Positions 1-8,863 of a DNA stretch of 17,896 nt are shown in pieces (position 1 is the first letter of the stretch; each line of letters begins with the position of its first letter). The DNA is from SIG440 sp045596485. GTDB taxonomy: Bacteria; Bacillota; Clostridia; Monoglobales; Monoglobaceae. The stretch covers positions 1 to 17,896 of the forward strand of contig JAZOCL010000028.1 in the NCBI GenBank assembly GCA_045596485.1, in the 5' to 3' direction. The notes below the pieces were generated by a model. That model worked only from the letters and a program-made list of their open reading frames with translations. It ran no database searches and was not told the origin of the DNA. The translations under genes and the position numbers were made by a program.

Positions 1-52
1 TATTTAAATAAAGAATAGTTTTGTTTTGGTATATTTGAATTGTTGCATCCAA

Positions 53-58
53 TATAAT
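53..58 (+). promoter_or_regulatory. possible -10 box upstream of the PBP gene
   Basis: A TATAAT hexamer lies in the AT-rich leader 54 bases before the chosen start of the first gene. No convincing -35 hexamer sits 16-18 bases upstream (nearest TTG-containing matches are at the wrong distance), so this may be chance in an AT-rich stretch or a promoter read by another sigma factor. The cluster may also be transcribed from genes left of the window, where mraZ, mraW and ftsL usually lie in Firmicutes. Confidence 0.25.
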
Positions 59-98
59 AATTACATAAAGGCAAGGTCTGAGGCGATTTGAATCCTTT

Positions 99-103
99 GG
101 AGG
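99..103 (+). promoter_or_regulatory. ribosome binding site that fixes the PBP start
   Basis: GGAGG lies 8 bases before the GTG at 112 and 5 bases before the in-frame GTG at 109. The more upstream in-frame TTG at 88 would place this site inside the coding region and has no comparable Shine-Dalgarno of its own. This moves the start downstream by 7 or 8 codons. Confidence 0.7.
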
Positions 104-111
104 TAATTGTG

Positions 112-2340
112 GTGCAAAACGATAAAAGTACATTTTCACAAAGAAAGAAGATAGGATGGCTGCTCGTGGGGGCAGTCTTCCTTTTCTGCTTTTTAATAGG
201 CAGAGCGGCGTACTTTCAGATTATACGCGGAGAAGAGCTTTCACAGGCGGCGCGCGAGCAGCAGACAAGCGACAACACCATAACTCCTGCTCGCGGACTG
301 ATTTATGACCGCAATATGAAGGTTGTGGCAAACAATCTGACGGTAGAGACAATCAGCATAACTCCCAAGAATGTCCGTGGTAACACAAAGCAGACTTCCG
401 AGCAAATTGCAAAGAATATGGCAGAAATTCTTGAGCTGGACTATGAATGGGTTTTGGAGCGAATCAACAAGCAATCAAATTTTGAGTATATCAAGAAGAA
501 GGTAGAAAAAGACCAGGCAGATGCACTCAGAAAGTATATAAGTGACAACAGCATTGACGGTGTGAAGTTTGCAGAGGACACCAAGCGTAATTATCCCTAC
601 GGCAATTTTGCATCACAGGTGATTGGCTTTGTCGGCAGTGACAACAAAGGTCTTGAAGGCATCGAAATGGTTTACAATGAGCAGCTTGAGGGTGTTCCCG
701 GAAGAGTTGTTTCGGCAAACAATACTGCAGGATTGGAGCTTCCCGATAACTATGAAAGCTATTATGAGGCACAGCCCGGAAAAAGCGTTGTTCTAACAAT
801 TGATGAAGCAATCCAGCATTTCACCGAAAAGCACCTTGAGAATGCTCGTATCGAAAACGGTCTCGAAGAAGGTGCAGCAGCCATTGTTATGAATGTTAAA
901 ACAGGCGAAATTCTGGCAATGGCAACAAAGCCTGACTATGACCTCAATCAGCCCTTTGAAATTAGCGCAGCTGTTGAGGAACGCTATCCCGACATAAAAA
1001 AAGAGCTTGAAGCTCTTGAAGGAGACGAATATAATGCAAAGCTTACAGAGGTTACACAGTTTTTGAGACGAAACAAAGCGGTTGTAGACTCCTATGAGCC
1101 AGGCTCAACCTTTAAGATTGCGGTTGCTTCTATGGCGCTTGAAGAAAATGCTGTGGGTCTTAACGACCATTTTTACTGCGGCGGCTCAATAAAGGTTGCA
1201 GACCGTACCATAAGCTGTGCGAACCGAAATGGACACGGCAGTCAGACCTTTGTTCAGGGAGTTCAGAACTCCTGCAACCCTGCATTTATCGAGATTGGTG
1301 CACGTGTAGGAAAGGATAATTTTATCAAATACATCGAAGGCTTCGGCTTTCGTGAAAAGACAGGAATCGAGCTTCCCGGTGAGACCAGCGGTATTTTTCA
1401 CGATTATTCAAACTTCAAGGAAATCGACCTTGCCACATCATCCTTCGGACAGAGCTTCAACGTAACCCCTCTGCAGATTGTTACAATGGCGGCGTCTGTT
1501 GCCAATGGCGGAAAGCTTATGAAGCCCCATCTGGTGAAGCAGCTTGTGGACGAGAACCAAAATGTGGTTGAAGAATATGAGCCCACGGTTGTGCGTCAGG
1601 TTATTTCTGAAGAAACAAGCAAAAAAATGTGTGAAATCCTTGAATCGGTCGTGTCGGTTGGCGGCGGTAAGAATGCATATCTTGCGGGCTTCCGTATTGC
1701 AGGCAAAACAGGAACATCAGAAAAGCAGCCCCGCGGGAACGGAAAGTATGTTGCATCCTTTGTTGGCTTTGCGCCTGCAGATGACCCTGAAATTGTGTGT
1801 CTGGTGATTTTAGACCAGCCCCCTGCAGGGAATACTTATTACGGCGGTCTTATTGCAGCGCCTGTTGTAAAAAATATTCTTGAAGAAAGCCTTCAGTATT
1901 TGGGAGTTGAGCCCGAATATACTCAAGAGGAGCTTGCTCTTATTGATATTACCGTTCCTGATGTTACAGGAATGTCAAGAAAAGAAGCAGAGGCAGTGCT
2001 CAAAGAACAGGGCGTGAATATCAGTTTTAAGGGTACAGGTGATGTGGTTCTTGATCAGGTTCCAAAGCCATATTCAAAGCTCGCCCGAAACTCAAAGGTT
2101 GTGGCATACACCGAGGGTGAGGAAAGCTCAAAATCCGTTGAAATTCCAAATGTGGTGGGATGTTCGGCAAGTGAAGCAAACAAAGGCATCACAAATGCAG
2201 GACTAAACGTGAGAATCAAGGGACTTTCAAACGTTGACGGAATTGCAATATGCTCGGGACAGTCACCGGCGGCAGGAACTATGGTTGAACCAGGCACGAT
2301 TGTTACTCTGGATTTCAGGTATTCGGAGATAAGAGACTAA
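112..2340 (+). CDS. spoVD: class B penicillin-binding protein with two PASTA domains (SpoVD / PBP2 / FtsI type)
   Basis: Septal peptidoglycan transpeptidase, working with the SEDS polymerase encoded downstream. Numbering from the GTG at 112: one membrane segment at about residues 13-30 after a short basic cytoplasmic tail, then the PBP dimer domain with the motif RGLIYDRN near 60. The transpeptidase domain has all three active-site motifs: S332-T-F-K335 (acylated Ser), S387-C-N389 and K532-T-G534. Two PASTA domains follow, at about 613-668 (starting VPDVTG) and 676-738 (starting IPNVVG). The length of 742 aa is normal for the family. GTG 112 is preferred over TTG 88 because of the GGAGG at 99-103. 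B. subtilis SpoVD has one PASTA domain and PBP2B has two, so vegetative division PBP and sporulation PBP cannot be told apart here. First gene of the cluster, 27 bases before murE. Confidence 0.93.
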   Translation: MQNDKSTFSQRKKIGWLLVGAVFLFCFLIGRAAYFQIIRGEELSQAAREQQTSDNTITPARGLIYDRNMKVVANNLTVETISITPKNVRGNTKQTSEQIAKNMAEILELDYEWVLERINKQSNFEYIKKKVEKDQADALRKYISDNSIDGVKFAEDTKRNYPYGNFASQVIGFVGSDNKGLEGIEMVYNEQLEGVPGRVVSANNTAGLELPDNYESYYEAQPGKSVVLTIDEAIQHFTEKHLENARIENGLEEGAAAIVMNVKTGEILAMATKPDYDLNQPFEISAAVEERYPDIKKELEALEGDEYNAKLTEVTQFLRRNKAVVDSYEPGSTFKIAVASMALEENAVGLNDHFYCGGSIKVADRTISCANRNGHGSQTFVQGVQNSCNPAFIEIGARVGKDNFIKYIEGFGFREKTGIELPGETSGIFHDYSNFKEIDLATSSFGQSFNVTPLQIVTMAASVANGGKLMKPHLVKQLVDENQNVVEEYEPTVVRQVISEETSKKMCEILESVVSVGGGKNAYLAGFRIAGKTGTSEKQPRGNGKYVASFVGFAPADDPEIVCLVILDQPPAGNTYYGGLIAAPVVKNILEESLQYLGVEPEYTQEELALIDITVPDVTGMSRKEAEAVLKEQGVNISFKGTGDVVLDQVPKPYSKLARNSKVVAYTEGEESSKSVEIPNVVGCSASEANKGITNAGLNVRIKGLSNVDGIAICSGQSPAAGTMVEPGTIVTLDFRYSEIRD

Positions 2341-2367
2341 AGCCCTTGCTCAAAAGGAGGAAGAAAA

Positions 2368-3816
2368 ATGATTTTATCAGAATTGTTGAAGGATGTTAAC
2401 ATTATCCGTTCACAAGGTAATATAGAGATTAAGGTTTCGGGAATTGCCTTCAATTCACGAGAGGTAAAGCCCGGCGATGTGTTTGTGTGTATAAAGGGAT
2501 TTAAGACGGACGGTCACGACTATGCAAACGATGCTTTGGCACGGGGTGCTGTTGCGGTGATTGCCGAAAAGGATATTGAAGAAACTGCCGCGACCTGTGT
2601 GGTTGTTGAAAATACACGGCTTGCACTTTCTCGTGCAGCAGCAGCTTTTTATGATTATCCCTATAGAAAATTCAGACTTATTGGTGTCACGGGAACAAAC
2701 GGAAAAACCACAACCACTTATCTCATAAAATCAATTCTCGAAAACTGCGGTCAGACCGTGGGGCTCATCGGAACAAACCAAAATATGATTGGCGAGACGG
2801 TGATTCCTTCGCATCACACAACTCCCGATTCATTGGAGCTTATGAGACTTTTTAATCGGATGGTCGAAGAAGGAGTTGACACGGTTGTGATGGAGGTGTC
2901 ATCCCACTCTTTGGCCCTTGACCGTGTGGCTTCCTGCGAGTTTGACATTTGTGCTTTCACAAATGTAACTCAGGACCACCTTGATTTTCACGAAACAATG
3001 GATAATTATATTGCTGCAAAGGCGGAGCTCTTCAAAAAATGCCGCAAGGGCGTTTTTAATATTGATGATGATGCCTTTGAAACGCTCAGCAAGGATTCTT
3101 TATGCGAGGTTATGACATATGGCGTTAAGTCAAAGGGCGACATTTGGGCAGCAGATATTGAATATCGTGCAACGGGTGTTGAGTTTGACCTTGCTTTCAG
3201 GGGTGAAACCGAGAGAGTGAGTCTTTCGATTCCCGGCGGTTTTTCGGTATATAATGCGCTTACTGCTGCAGGCTGTGCACTGGCTGCAGGACTTTCACTG
3301 AATGAAATTGCCGACGGACTGAAGACAGCTCACGGTGTTAAGGGCAGGATTGAGGTTGTACAGACCAATACAGACTACACTGTTATAATTGACTATGCAC
3401 ATACTCCCGACGGACTGCTCAATATTCTCAATGCAATCAAAGGCTTTGCAAAGGGCAGAATTGTAACCCTTTTTGGCTGCGGAGGCGACCGTGACAAAAC
3501 AAAGCGTCCTCAGATGGGCAGGATTGCAGGAGAACTTTCTGATTTTTGTGTTGTTACAAGCGATAATCCCCGAAGTGAAGAGCCTGGAGCGATTATTGAG
3601 GATATTCTGGTTGGTATGCGTGAAACAGACTGCCGCTATGCTGTGGTTGAGAACCGTTTTGAGGCAATTGAATTTGCCCTCGATAGCGCAAAGCCCGATG
3701 ACATTATTCTTCTTGCAGGCAAGGGTCATGAGCCGTACCAGATTTTGAAGGACAGAACAATTGTGTTTGACGAGAGAGAGATTGTTCTCAAGCTGATTGA
3801 TTCGGCTGAAAGATAA
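2368..3816 (+). CDS. murE: UDP-MurNAc-L-Ala-D-Glu:meso-diaminopimelate ligase
   Basis: Cytoplasmic Mur ligase that adds the third amino acid of the peptide stem, using ATP. Visible: the P-loop T108-G-T-N-G-K113-T-T, the predicted carbamylated lysine K218 in YIAAKAELF, and the DNPR motif at D399-R402 in SDNPRSEEP. DNPR is the established signature for meso-diaminopimelate rather than L-lysine, so this organism probably has DAP-type peptidoglycan. It has the usual three Mur ligase domains and normal length (482 aa). The ATG follows AAGGAGG (2354-2360) with 7-base spacing. 35 bases separate it from murF, consistent with co-transcription. Confidence 0.96.
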   Translation: MILSELLKDVNIIRSQGNIEIKVSGIAFNSREVKPGDVFVCIKGFKTDGHDYANDALARGAVAVIAEKDIEETAATCVVVENTRLALSRAAAAFYDYPYRKFRLIGVTGTNGKTTTTYLIKSILENCGQTVGLIGTNQNMIGETVIPSHHTTPDSLELMRLFNRMVEEGVDTVVMEVSSHSLALDRVASCEFDICAFTNVTQDHLDFHETMDNYIAAKAELFKKCRKGVFNIDDDAFETLSKDSLCEVMTYGVKSKGDIWAADIEYRATGVEFDLAFRGETERVSLSIPGGFSVYNALTAAGCALAAGLSLNEIADGLKTAHGVKGRIEVVQTNTDYTVIIDYAHTPDGLLNILNAIKGFAKGRIVTLFGCGGDRDKTKRPQMGRIAGELSDFCVVTSDNPRSEEPGAIIEDILVGMRETDCRYAVVENRFEAIEFALDSAKPDDIILLAGKGHEPYQILKDRTIVFDEREIVLKLIDSAER

Positions 3817-3851
3817 CGAAGACAGAGATTTGACCTTGAGGAGGGTTCAGG

Positions 3852-5258
3852 TTGGAAAAAATTCTGACAGCAAAGCAAATTGCAGAGGCCTGTGGGGCTT
3901 CTTTGGAAAATTGTGATGAAGGCATAATCGTGTCGGATGTTGTGACCGACAGCCGAAAAATAATAGAGGGCTGTGTTTTTGTTGCTCTTCGCGGCGAAAA
4001 ATTTGACGGACACAATTTTGTGAAACAGGCAATAGCAAGCGGTGCGGTTTGCTGTGTGGTGGACAAAAGCTTTGACAACGCCGAGGGTTATCCCGTGATT
4101 GTGACAGAAAATACCTACAAGGCACTCAGAGATATTGCGAGCTTTTACCGCAGCAGATTTTCACTTCCTGCAGTTGCCATAACGGGCAGCGTGGGAAAAA
4201 CAAGTACAAAGGATATGGTTTCGTCGGTGCTTGAGAACAAATACAAGGTGCTCAAGACAGAGGGAAATTTCAATAACGAAATCGGGCTGCCTCTTACGGC
4301 ATTTCGTATGGCGGCTGATGATGAAATTGCGGTTTTTGAAATGGGTATGAGTTCATTTGGTGAGATTTCAAGGCTTACAAGAATTGCGGCTCCCGAAACT
4401 GCAATAATAACAAACATCGGTTTTTCGCATATTGAGCATCTGGGCTCTCAGGAAAATATTCTCAAGGCAAAGCTTGAGGTTCTTGAGGGAATGCCTACCT
4501 CTGGCGACGGAACGGTTATTCTCAACGGAGACGATAAATTTTTGTGGAGCGTTGTGGGAACTCTGCCCTTTGAGACCCTCACCTACGGAATAGAGAATGA
4601 AAAATGCGACATTGTTGCAACAAACATAAAAAAATATTCTGACAGTACGGTGTTTGATGTGAAGCTGGAAGGAGAGGTTCATCGCATTACGGTGAATGCT
4701 CCGGGTGCACATCACGTGTATAATGCCCTTGCGGCAATTCTGACCGGCGAAAAATACAATATGACAATGAAAGAGATTGTTGAGGGAATTGCAGGCTTTC
4801 GTCCTCAGGGAATGCGCCAGAATATTGAAGCGTCTGAAAATTATGTAATAATCAAGGATTGCTACAACGCCAGCCCCACATCAATGAAATCGGGGCTTGA
4901 GGTTCTTACGGTGACATTGCCCAAAAGGGATTTGCCCCACAGAAGAGTGGCTGTTCTTGGTGATATGCTTGAGCTTGGAGATTATGCCGATAAAGCCCAC
5001 AGCCTGGTTGGAGGACTCGCCTGTGACTACGGAATAGATTGCCTGATTGCGGTGGGACCCCACGCAGAGCTTGTTGCAAAGGGTGCAATCGAAAAGGGCT
5101 TTGGCTCGTCGGAAATATACGTTTTTCGTGACAATAACGATGCAAAGGCTCACATAATGGAAATTCTCCTGCCCAATGACGTGATTTTGTTCAAGGGTTC
5201 AAGGGGAATGCATCTTGAAGAAATTGCAGATTTTATTGCCGAAAAGGATGCAAAGTAG
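3852..5258 (+). CDS. murF: UDP-MurNAc-tripeptide:D-alanyl-D-alanine ligase
   Basis: Adds D-Ala-D-Ala to the UDP-MurNAc tripeptide, finishing the soluble precursor used by MraY. The ATP site reads ITGSVGKTSTKD with the P-loop lysine at K116. The family block NASPTSMKSGLEVL lies in the third domain. Length of 468 aa is typical. The start is TTG, 6 bases after a strong GAGGAGGG (3838-3845). No ATG lies nearby in frame, so the TTG start is well supported. A 7-bp hairpin follows the stop before mraY. Confidence 0.96.
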   Translation: MEKILTAKQIAEACGASLENCDEGIIVSDVVTDSRKIIEGCVFVALRGEKFDGHNFVKQAIASGAVCCVVDKSFDNAEGYPVIVTENTYKALRDIASFYRSRFSLPAVAITGSVGKTSTKDMVSSVLENKYKVLKTEGNFNNEIGLPLTAFRMAADDEIAVFEMGMSSFGEISRLTRIAAPETAIITNIGFSHIEHLGSQENILKAKLEVLEGMPTSGDGTVILNGDDKFLWSVVGTLPFETLTYGIENEKCDIVATNIKKYSDSTVFDVKLEGEVHRITVNAPGAHHVYNALAAILTGEKYNMTMKEIVEGIAGFRPQGMRQNIEASENYVIIKDCYNASPTSMKSGLEVLTVTLPKRDLPHRRVAVLGDMLELGDYADKAHSLVGGLACDYGIDCLIAVGPHAELVAKGAIEKGFGSSEIYVFRDNNDAKAHIMEILLPNDVILFKGSRGMHLEEIADFIAEKDAK

Positions 5259-5281
5259 CAATGCCGTTTTCTGTGGCATTG
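5259..5281 (+). other. hairpin between murF and mraY
   Basis: CAATGCC (5259-5265) and GGCATTG (5275-5281) form a 7-bp stem with a 9-base loop, immediately after the murF stop. No T-tract follows, so it does not look like an intrinsic terminator. It might stabilise or process the mRNA 3' end, or be chance. Confidence 0.3.
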
Positions 5282-5344
5282 AGTTAAATAACGGGGCTGC
5301 AGACGGCTTTGACCGTCAATCCCGAAATAGTATCGGAGGATAAA

Positions 5345-6322
5345 ATGATTAAATCACTTATTGTTGCTTTGATTGCTTTTGTTGTTGCGGCAGTATGCGG
5401 AATTTTCCTGATTCCGCTGTTGCACAGACTAAAATTTGGTCAGGAAATCAGGGAAGAAGGTCCCAAGTGGCACAAGACCAAAAGCGGAACTCCTACTATG
5501 GGCGGTTTTATATTTATCATTGCGGTGGTTGCTGCGGTTGTCTGTGGTATGTTTGTTGTAGGAATAGGCGATACGTCAAGCTCCGTGAAGGGTGTGGCGG
5601 CTATCACTCTGGCAGCAATAGGCTTTGGCGCAATAGGCTTTGTGGATGATTACATAAAGGTAATTCTCAAACGAAATTTGGGGCTTCGTGCAGAACAGAA
5701 GTTTGCTCTGCAGCTTTTGGTATCGCTACTGTTTTCGGTATGGATGGTGAGCGGAGGAATTGTTGACACATCGGTTTCGATACCTTTTACGGGCTTTGAC
5801 CTCAATTTGCACTATGCGATTTATATTACTTTGATTATTTTGGTTATGGTAGCTGCAACAAACAGCGTAAACCTTACAGACGGTCTTGACGGATTGGCTG
5901 CAACCATTACTCTTGTGGTGTCGTTATTTTACTGCATTGTTTCAAATATCGCAGGCAAGACCCCGGTGGTTCTTTTGAGCTCGGCACTTTTTGGCGGACT
6001 TGCAGGCTTTCTCATTTATAACCGTTATCCTGCGAAGGTGTTTATGGGTGACACAGGCTCGTTGTTTTTGGGCGGAGCAATTTCGGCGATGGCGATTTAT
6101 ATGCAGAATCCTTTACTTCTTCTGATTGTTGGCTTTGTGTATGTAATGGAAGCGCTTTCGGTTATTCTTCAGGTGGCTTGGTTCAAAAAAACCGGCAAGC
6201 GTATTTTCAAAATGAGCCCCATTCATCATCACTTTGAGATGTGCGGCTGGAGCGAAGTCAAAATTGTTACGGTGTTTTCGCTGGTGACAGCGGCACTTTG
6301 TGTTATTGGCTTCTTTGTGTAG
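5345..6322 (+). CDS. mraY: phospho-MurNAc-pentapeptide transferase
   Basis: Integral membrane enzyme that transfers phospho-MurNAc-pentapeptide to undecaprenyl phosphate, making lipid I. About ten hydrophobic segments are visible. Family motifs: D101-D102 in GFVDDYIK, D179-G-L-D182 in NLTDGLDGLA, D236 in MGDTGSLFLGG, and the H294-H-H-F-E block in SPIHHHFE. The ATG at 5345 follows CGGAGGA (5334-5340) closely. An upstream in-frame TTG at 5309 would add 12 residues and has no ribosome binding site. The protein is 325 aa, as expected. In most Firmicutes clusters murD follows; here the next gene is the SEDS protein. Confidence 0.96.
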   Translation: MIKSLIVALIAFVVAAVCGIFLIPLLHRLKFGQEIREEGPKWHKTKSGTPTMGGFIFIIAVVAAVVCGMFVVGIGDTSSSVKGVAAITLAAIGFGAIGFVDDYIKVILKRNLGLRAEQKFALQLLVSLLFSVWMVSGGIVDTSVSIPFTGFDLNLHYAIYITLIILVMVAATNSVNLTDGLDGLAATITLVVSLFYCIVSNIAGKTPVVLLSSALFGGLAGFLIYNRYPAKVFMGDTGSLFLGGAISAMAIYMQNPLLLLIVGFVYVMEALSVILQVAWFKKTGKRIFKMSPIHHHFEMCGWSEVKIVTVFSLVTAALCVIGFFV

Positions 6323-6368
6323 CAGAGCTACAGTATTTAAAATTTTGTGAAAGGTTGACCGTGAAATT

Positions 6369-7553
6369 ATGAAACGGGTACGAAAAAGAATAGTAAAAAA
6401 GCCTAAAAGCAGGGACGGCGGCGTTGCTTTTTCTAAGCTGCGGAGTATTGTATCTGAAGCAAGGGGAATAGACGTACAGTTCCTTTTGGCGGTTTATATA
6501 TTGTTGGCTTTCGGACTGCTTATGGTTTTCAGCGCAAGCAGCCCTTCGGCTTATGCCAGCGAAGCAACGGGACACGACAGCTTTTATTATTTCAAACGTC
6601 AATTTTTGTGGGCGGTGCTGGGCAGTATCGGGATGTTTGTTGCTGCAAGCTATGACTATCAAAAACTGAAAAAATGGGCATTTCCTGCCTTGTGCTTCAG
6701 CGTTATTTTGCTTATTATGGTTTTGATTCCTGCCTTTGGAAGAAAGATAAATGACGCAAGACGCTGGATATATATAGGTCCTGTGAACTTTCAGCCCTCA
6801 GAGGTTGCTAAAATAACAATGATTGTATTTTTTGCATACAGTCTGTCCAAAAACTATAAGGAGTTGAAGAACTTCGGAGTGTTTTTGCTCTATATTGCAA
6901 TAATCGGTATTGTTGCGGTAATCATTATGATGGAGCCCCACTTCAGCTGTACAATGCTGATTGTGGCGACCTGTGCAATTATGTTGTTTGTAGCGGGGGC
7001 AAGGATATGGCACTTTTTGATTTTGTGTCTGCCGGTAATCCCTGTTCTGATTCTTGTTGTGTGGAAGTCGCCCTACCGTTTGGCACGAGTACTTTCGTTC
7101 CTTGACCCCTTTGCGGATATTCAGGGCTCGGGATGGCAGGTTGTGCAGTCTCTTTATGCCATAGGCTCGGGAGGGCTTTTCGGTGTTGGTATGGGACAGA
7201 GCCGCCAGAAATATCTCAATATTCCCGAACCCCACAATGACTTTATTTTTTCGATTCTTGCAGAGGAGTTTGGGCTTTTGGGGGTTATCATTGTTGTTTT
7301 AATGTTCATTTTCCTGATTAGCCGAGGTATAAAAATTGCGCTGAAGGCACCCGACCTTTTCGGTACCCTTCTTGCAACGGGCATAATTGCAATGATTGCT
7401 ATTCAGGCGCTTGTGAACATTGCGGTTGTTACATCAACCATTCCCGTAACAGGTATGCCTCTGCCCTTTTTCAGCTATGGCGGCACGGCACTTGCGATTA
7501 CTATGACCGAAATGGGGATTGTGTTGAATATATCAAAGAACAGCAGGCTATAG
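6369..7553 (+). CDS. ftsW: SEDS-family peptidoglycan glycosyltransferase (FtsW/SpoVE)
   Basis: Polytopic membrane protein that polymerises lipid II, paired with a class B PBP such as the first gene of this window. Residues 1-33 are a basic cytoplasmic tail; about ten membrane segments follow. Family motifs: ARRWIYIGPVNFQPSE (extracytoplasmic loop), PEPHNDFIFSILAEEFG with D291 at the position of the catalytic aspartate of SEDS proteins, and TGMPLPFFSYGGTA near the C-terminus. The position between mraY and murG fits FtsW or SpoVE, not RodA. The ribosome binding site is weak: AAAGG at 6350-6354 is 14 bases from the ATG but well placed for a four-codon GTG minicistron ending ATGA over the ftsW start. 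FtsW and SpoVE cannot be separated from sequence alone. Confidence 0.93.
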   Translation: MKRVRKRIVKKPKSRDGGVAFSKLRSIVSEARGIDVQFLLAVYILLAFGLLMVFSASSPSAYASEATGHDSFYYFKRQFLWAVLGSIGMFVAASYDYQKLKKWAFPALCFSVILLIMVLIPAFGRKINDARRWIYIGPVNFQPSEVAKITMIVFFAYSLSKNYKELKNFGVFLLYIAIIGIVAVIIMMEPHFSCTMLIVATCAIMLFVAGARIWHFLILCLPVIPVLILVVWKSPYRLARVLSFLDPFADIQGSGWQVVQSLYAIGSGGLFGVGMGQSRQKYLNIPEPHNDFIFSILAEEFGLLGVIIVVLMFIFLISRGIKIALKAPDLFGTLLATGIIAMIAIQALVNIAVVTSTIPVTGMPLPFFSYGGTALAITMTEMGIVLNISKNSRL

Positions 7554-7580
7554 CATTAAATCTTAAATAAGTACAGACAT

Positions 7581-7617
7581 AGGCTTAAAACGGTGACATA
7601 GCATTCGGGTTAAGCCT
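7581..7617 (+). other. inverted repeat in the ftsW-murG gap
   Basis: AGGCTTAA (7581-7588) and TTAAGCCT (7610-7617) are exact inverted repeats around a 21-base spacer in the 111-base gap between ftsW and murG. There is no proper T-tract. It could be an mRNA hairpin or an operator-like dyad. No known regulator site is recognised. Confidence 0.3.
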
Positions 7618-7664
7618 TTGATGCATTTTGCAGATTTTTGCGGACGGAAAGGCGGAGAACATAT

Positions 7665-8777
7665 ATGAGAATTTTGTTTGCCGGCGGCGGAACGGCAGGA
7701 CACATCAACCCTGCGGTTGCGGTGGCAAATTATATAAAGAAAAAGGAGCCCGACAGCGAGTTTTTGTTCATAGGAACAGAAAAGGGAATGGAGAGCACTC
7801 TTATTCCAAGGCAGGGCTATGACATAAGATTTATAAATATTCACGGTTTTGAACGCAAGCTGAGTTTGCGCAACCTGAAAACCATTGCAGAGATTTTCGG
7901 CGGAATAAAAAAGGTCAGAAAAATAATAAAGGATTTCAAGCCCGATGTGGTTATGGGAACAGGCGGCTATGTCACAGGACCTGTTCTGTTTGCGGCGGCA
8001 ATGATGAAAAAACCTACTTTGGTGCACGAGGCAAATGCCTATCCGGGGGTAACAATCAGAATTCTATCGCAGTTTGTTGATGTTGTGGCGCTGAGTATGG
8101 CAGAAGCCTCAGAATTTGTGCCAAAGAGCAAGCGCATTGAGGTGACGGGAAATCCCGTGAGACCTTCAATACTCGCCGAAAATCAGGAGTCTGCAAAGAA
8201 AAAACTGGGACTTGACCACAAAAGGGTTGTTCTTATTTTTGGCGGAAGTCTGGGCGCAGAGAAAATTAATGAAGTTGCGGCAGATTGGATATGCAGCATT
8301 TTGAAGAATAAAAAATATCAGATAATTATGTCAACAGGAAAGAACAACCAATATGACAGCGTTATGAAGCGTTTCAAAGGCTGCGGGGTCGATGTGGAGC
8401 AGTATCCTGAGCTCAAAGTATCGGAATATATTTATGATATGGATTTGGCTCTCAATGCGGCAGACCTTGTTATCGCACGGTCGGGGGGCTCGGTGAGCGA
8501 AATGACGGCTCTGGGCAAGGCTGCAATTCTGATTCCCTCGCCATATGTTGCAGGCAACCATCAGGAGCACAATGCCCGTGCGGTGGAGCAGTCGGGAGGA
8601 GCAATTGTTATACGTGAATCCGAGCTGAACGTTCAAAAGCTTGGAGCTGCGGTTGAACATATTCTGGGCAGCGACCGAGTTCTGGAAAAAATGAGCCAGG
8701 GCTCAAGAAGCATAGGAAAGCCCGATGCAACAGACAGAATTTATAAAATTCTCAAGGAGCTGACAAAAACAAAATAA
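7665..8777 (+). CDS. murG: lipid II synthase (UDP-GlcNAc:lipid I N-acetylglucosaminyltransferase)
   Basis: Peripheral membrane GT-B glycosyltransferase that adds GlcNAc to lipid I. The N-terminal glycine loop G7-G-G-T-A-G-H13-INP is the first MurG signature. G193-G-S-L-G-A198 and R272-S-G-G-S-VSE are the second-domain nucleotide-sugar binding motifs, and YVAGNHQEHNA follows. Length is 370 aa from the ATG at 7665, which starts the conserved MRILFAGGGTAGH. The in-frame TTG 27 bases upstream gives an unsupported extension. A GGCGGAG at 7651-7657 is 7 bases before the ATG. Confidence 0.96.
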   Translation: MRILFAGGGTAGHINPAVAVANYIKKKEPDSEFLFIGTEKGMESTLIPRQGYDIRFINIHGFERKLSLRNLKTIAEIFGGIKKVRKIIKDFKPDVVMGTGGYVTGPVLFAAAMMKKPTLVHEANAYPGVTIRILSQFVDVVALSMAEASEFVPKSKRIEVTGNPVRPSILAENQESAKKKLGLDHKRVVLIFGGSLGAEKINEVAADWICSILKNKKYQIIMSTGKNNQYDSVMKRFKGCGVDVEQYPELKVSEYIYDMDLALNAADLVIARSGGSVSEMTALGKAAILIPSPYVAGNHQEHNARAVEQSGGAIVIRESELNVQKLGAAVEHILGSDRVLEKMSQGSRSIGKPDATDRIYKILKELTKTK

Positions 8778-8863
8778 TATTTCGCAAAGAACGGCAAACA
8801 CCTTTTTGAGGGATTTACATAGTATGGTGTTAGACAGAAAGAATCCTTTTTGGAGGTGCTACG

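Noticed and set aside
88..111. TTG start at 88 for the PBP gene
   Set aside because: It has no ribosome binding site, and a GGAGG at 99-103 is ideally placed for GTG 109 or 112.
3295..3729. Open frame on the minus strand inside murE (144 codons)
   Set aside because: It is antisense to a well-supported gene, has no family features or ribosome site, and is typical of shadow frames.
5259..5281. Terminator between murF and mraY
   Set aside because: The stem is only 7 bp and no T-tract follows; the genes look co-transcribed.
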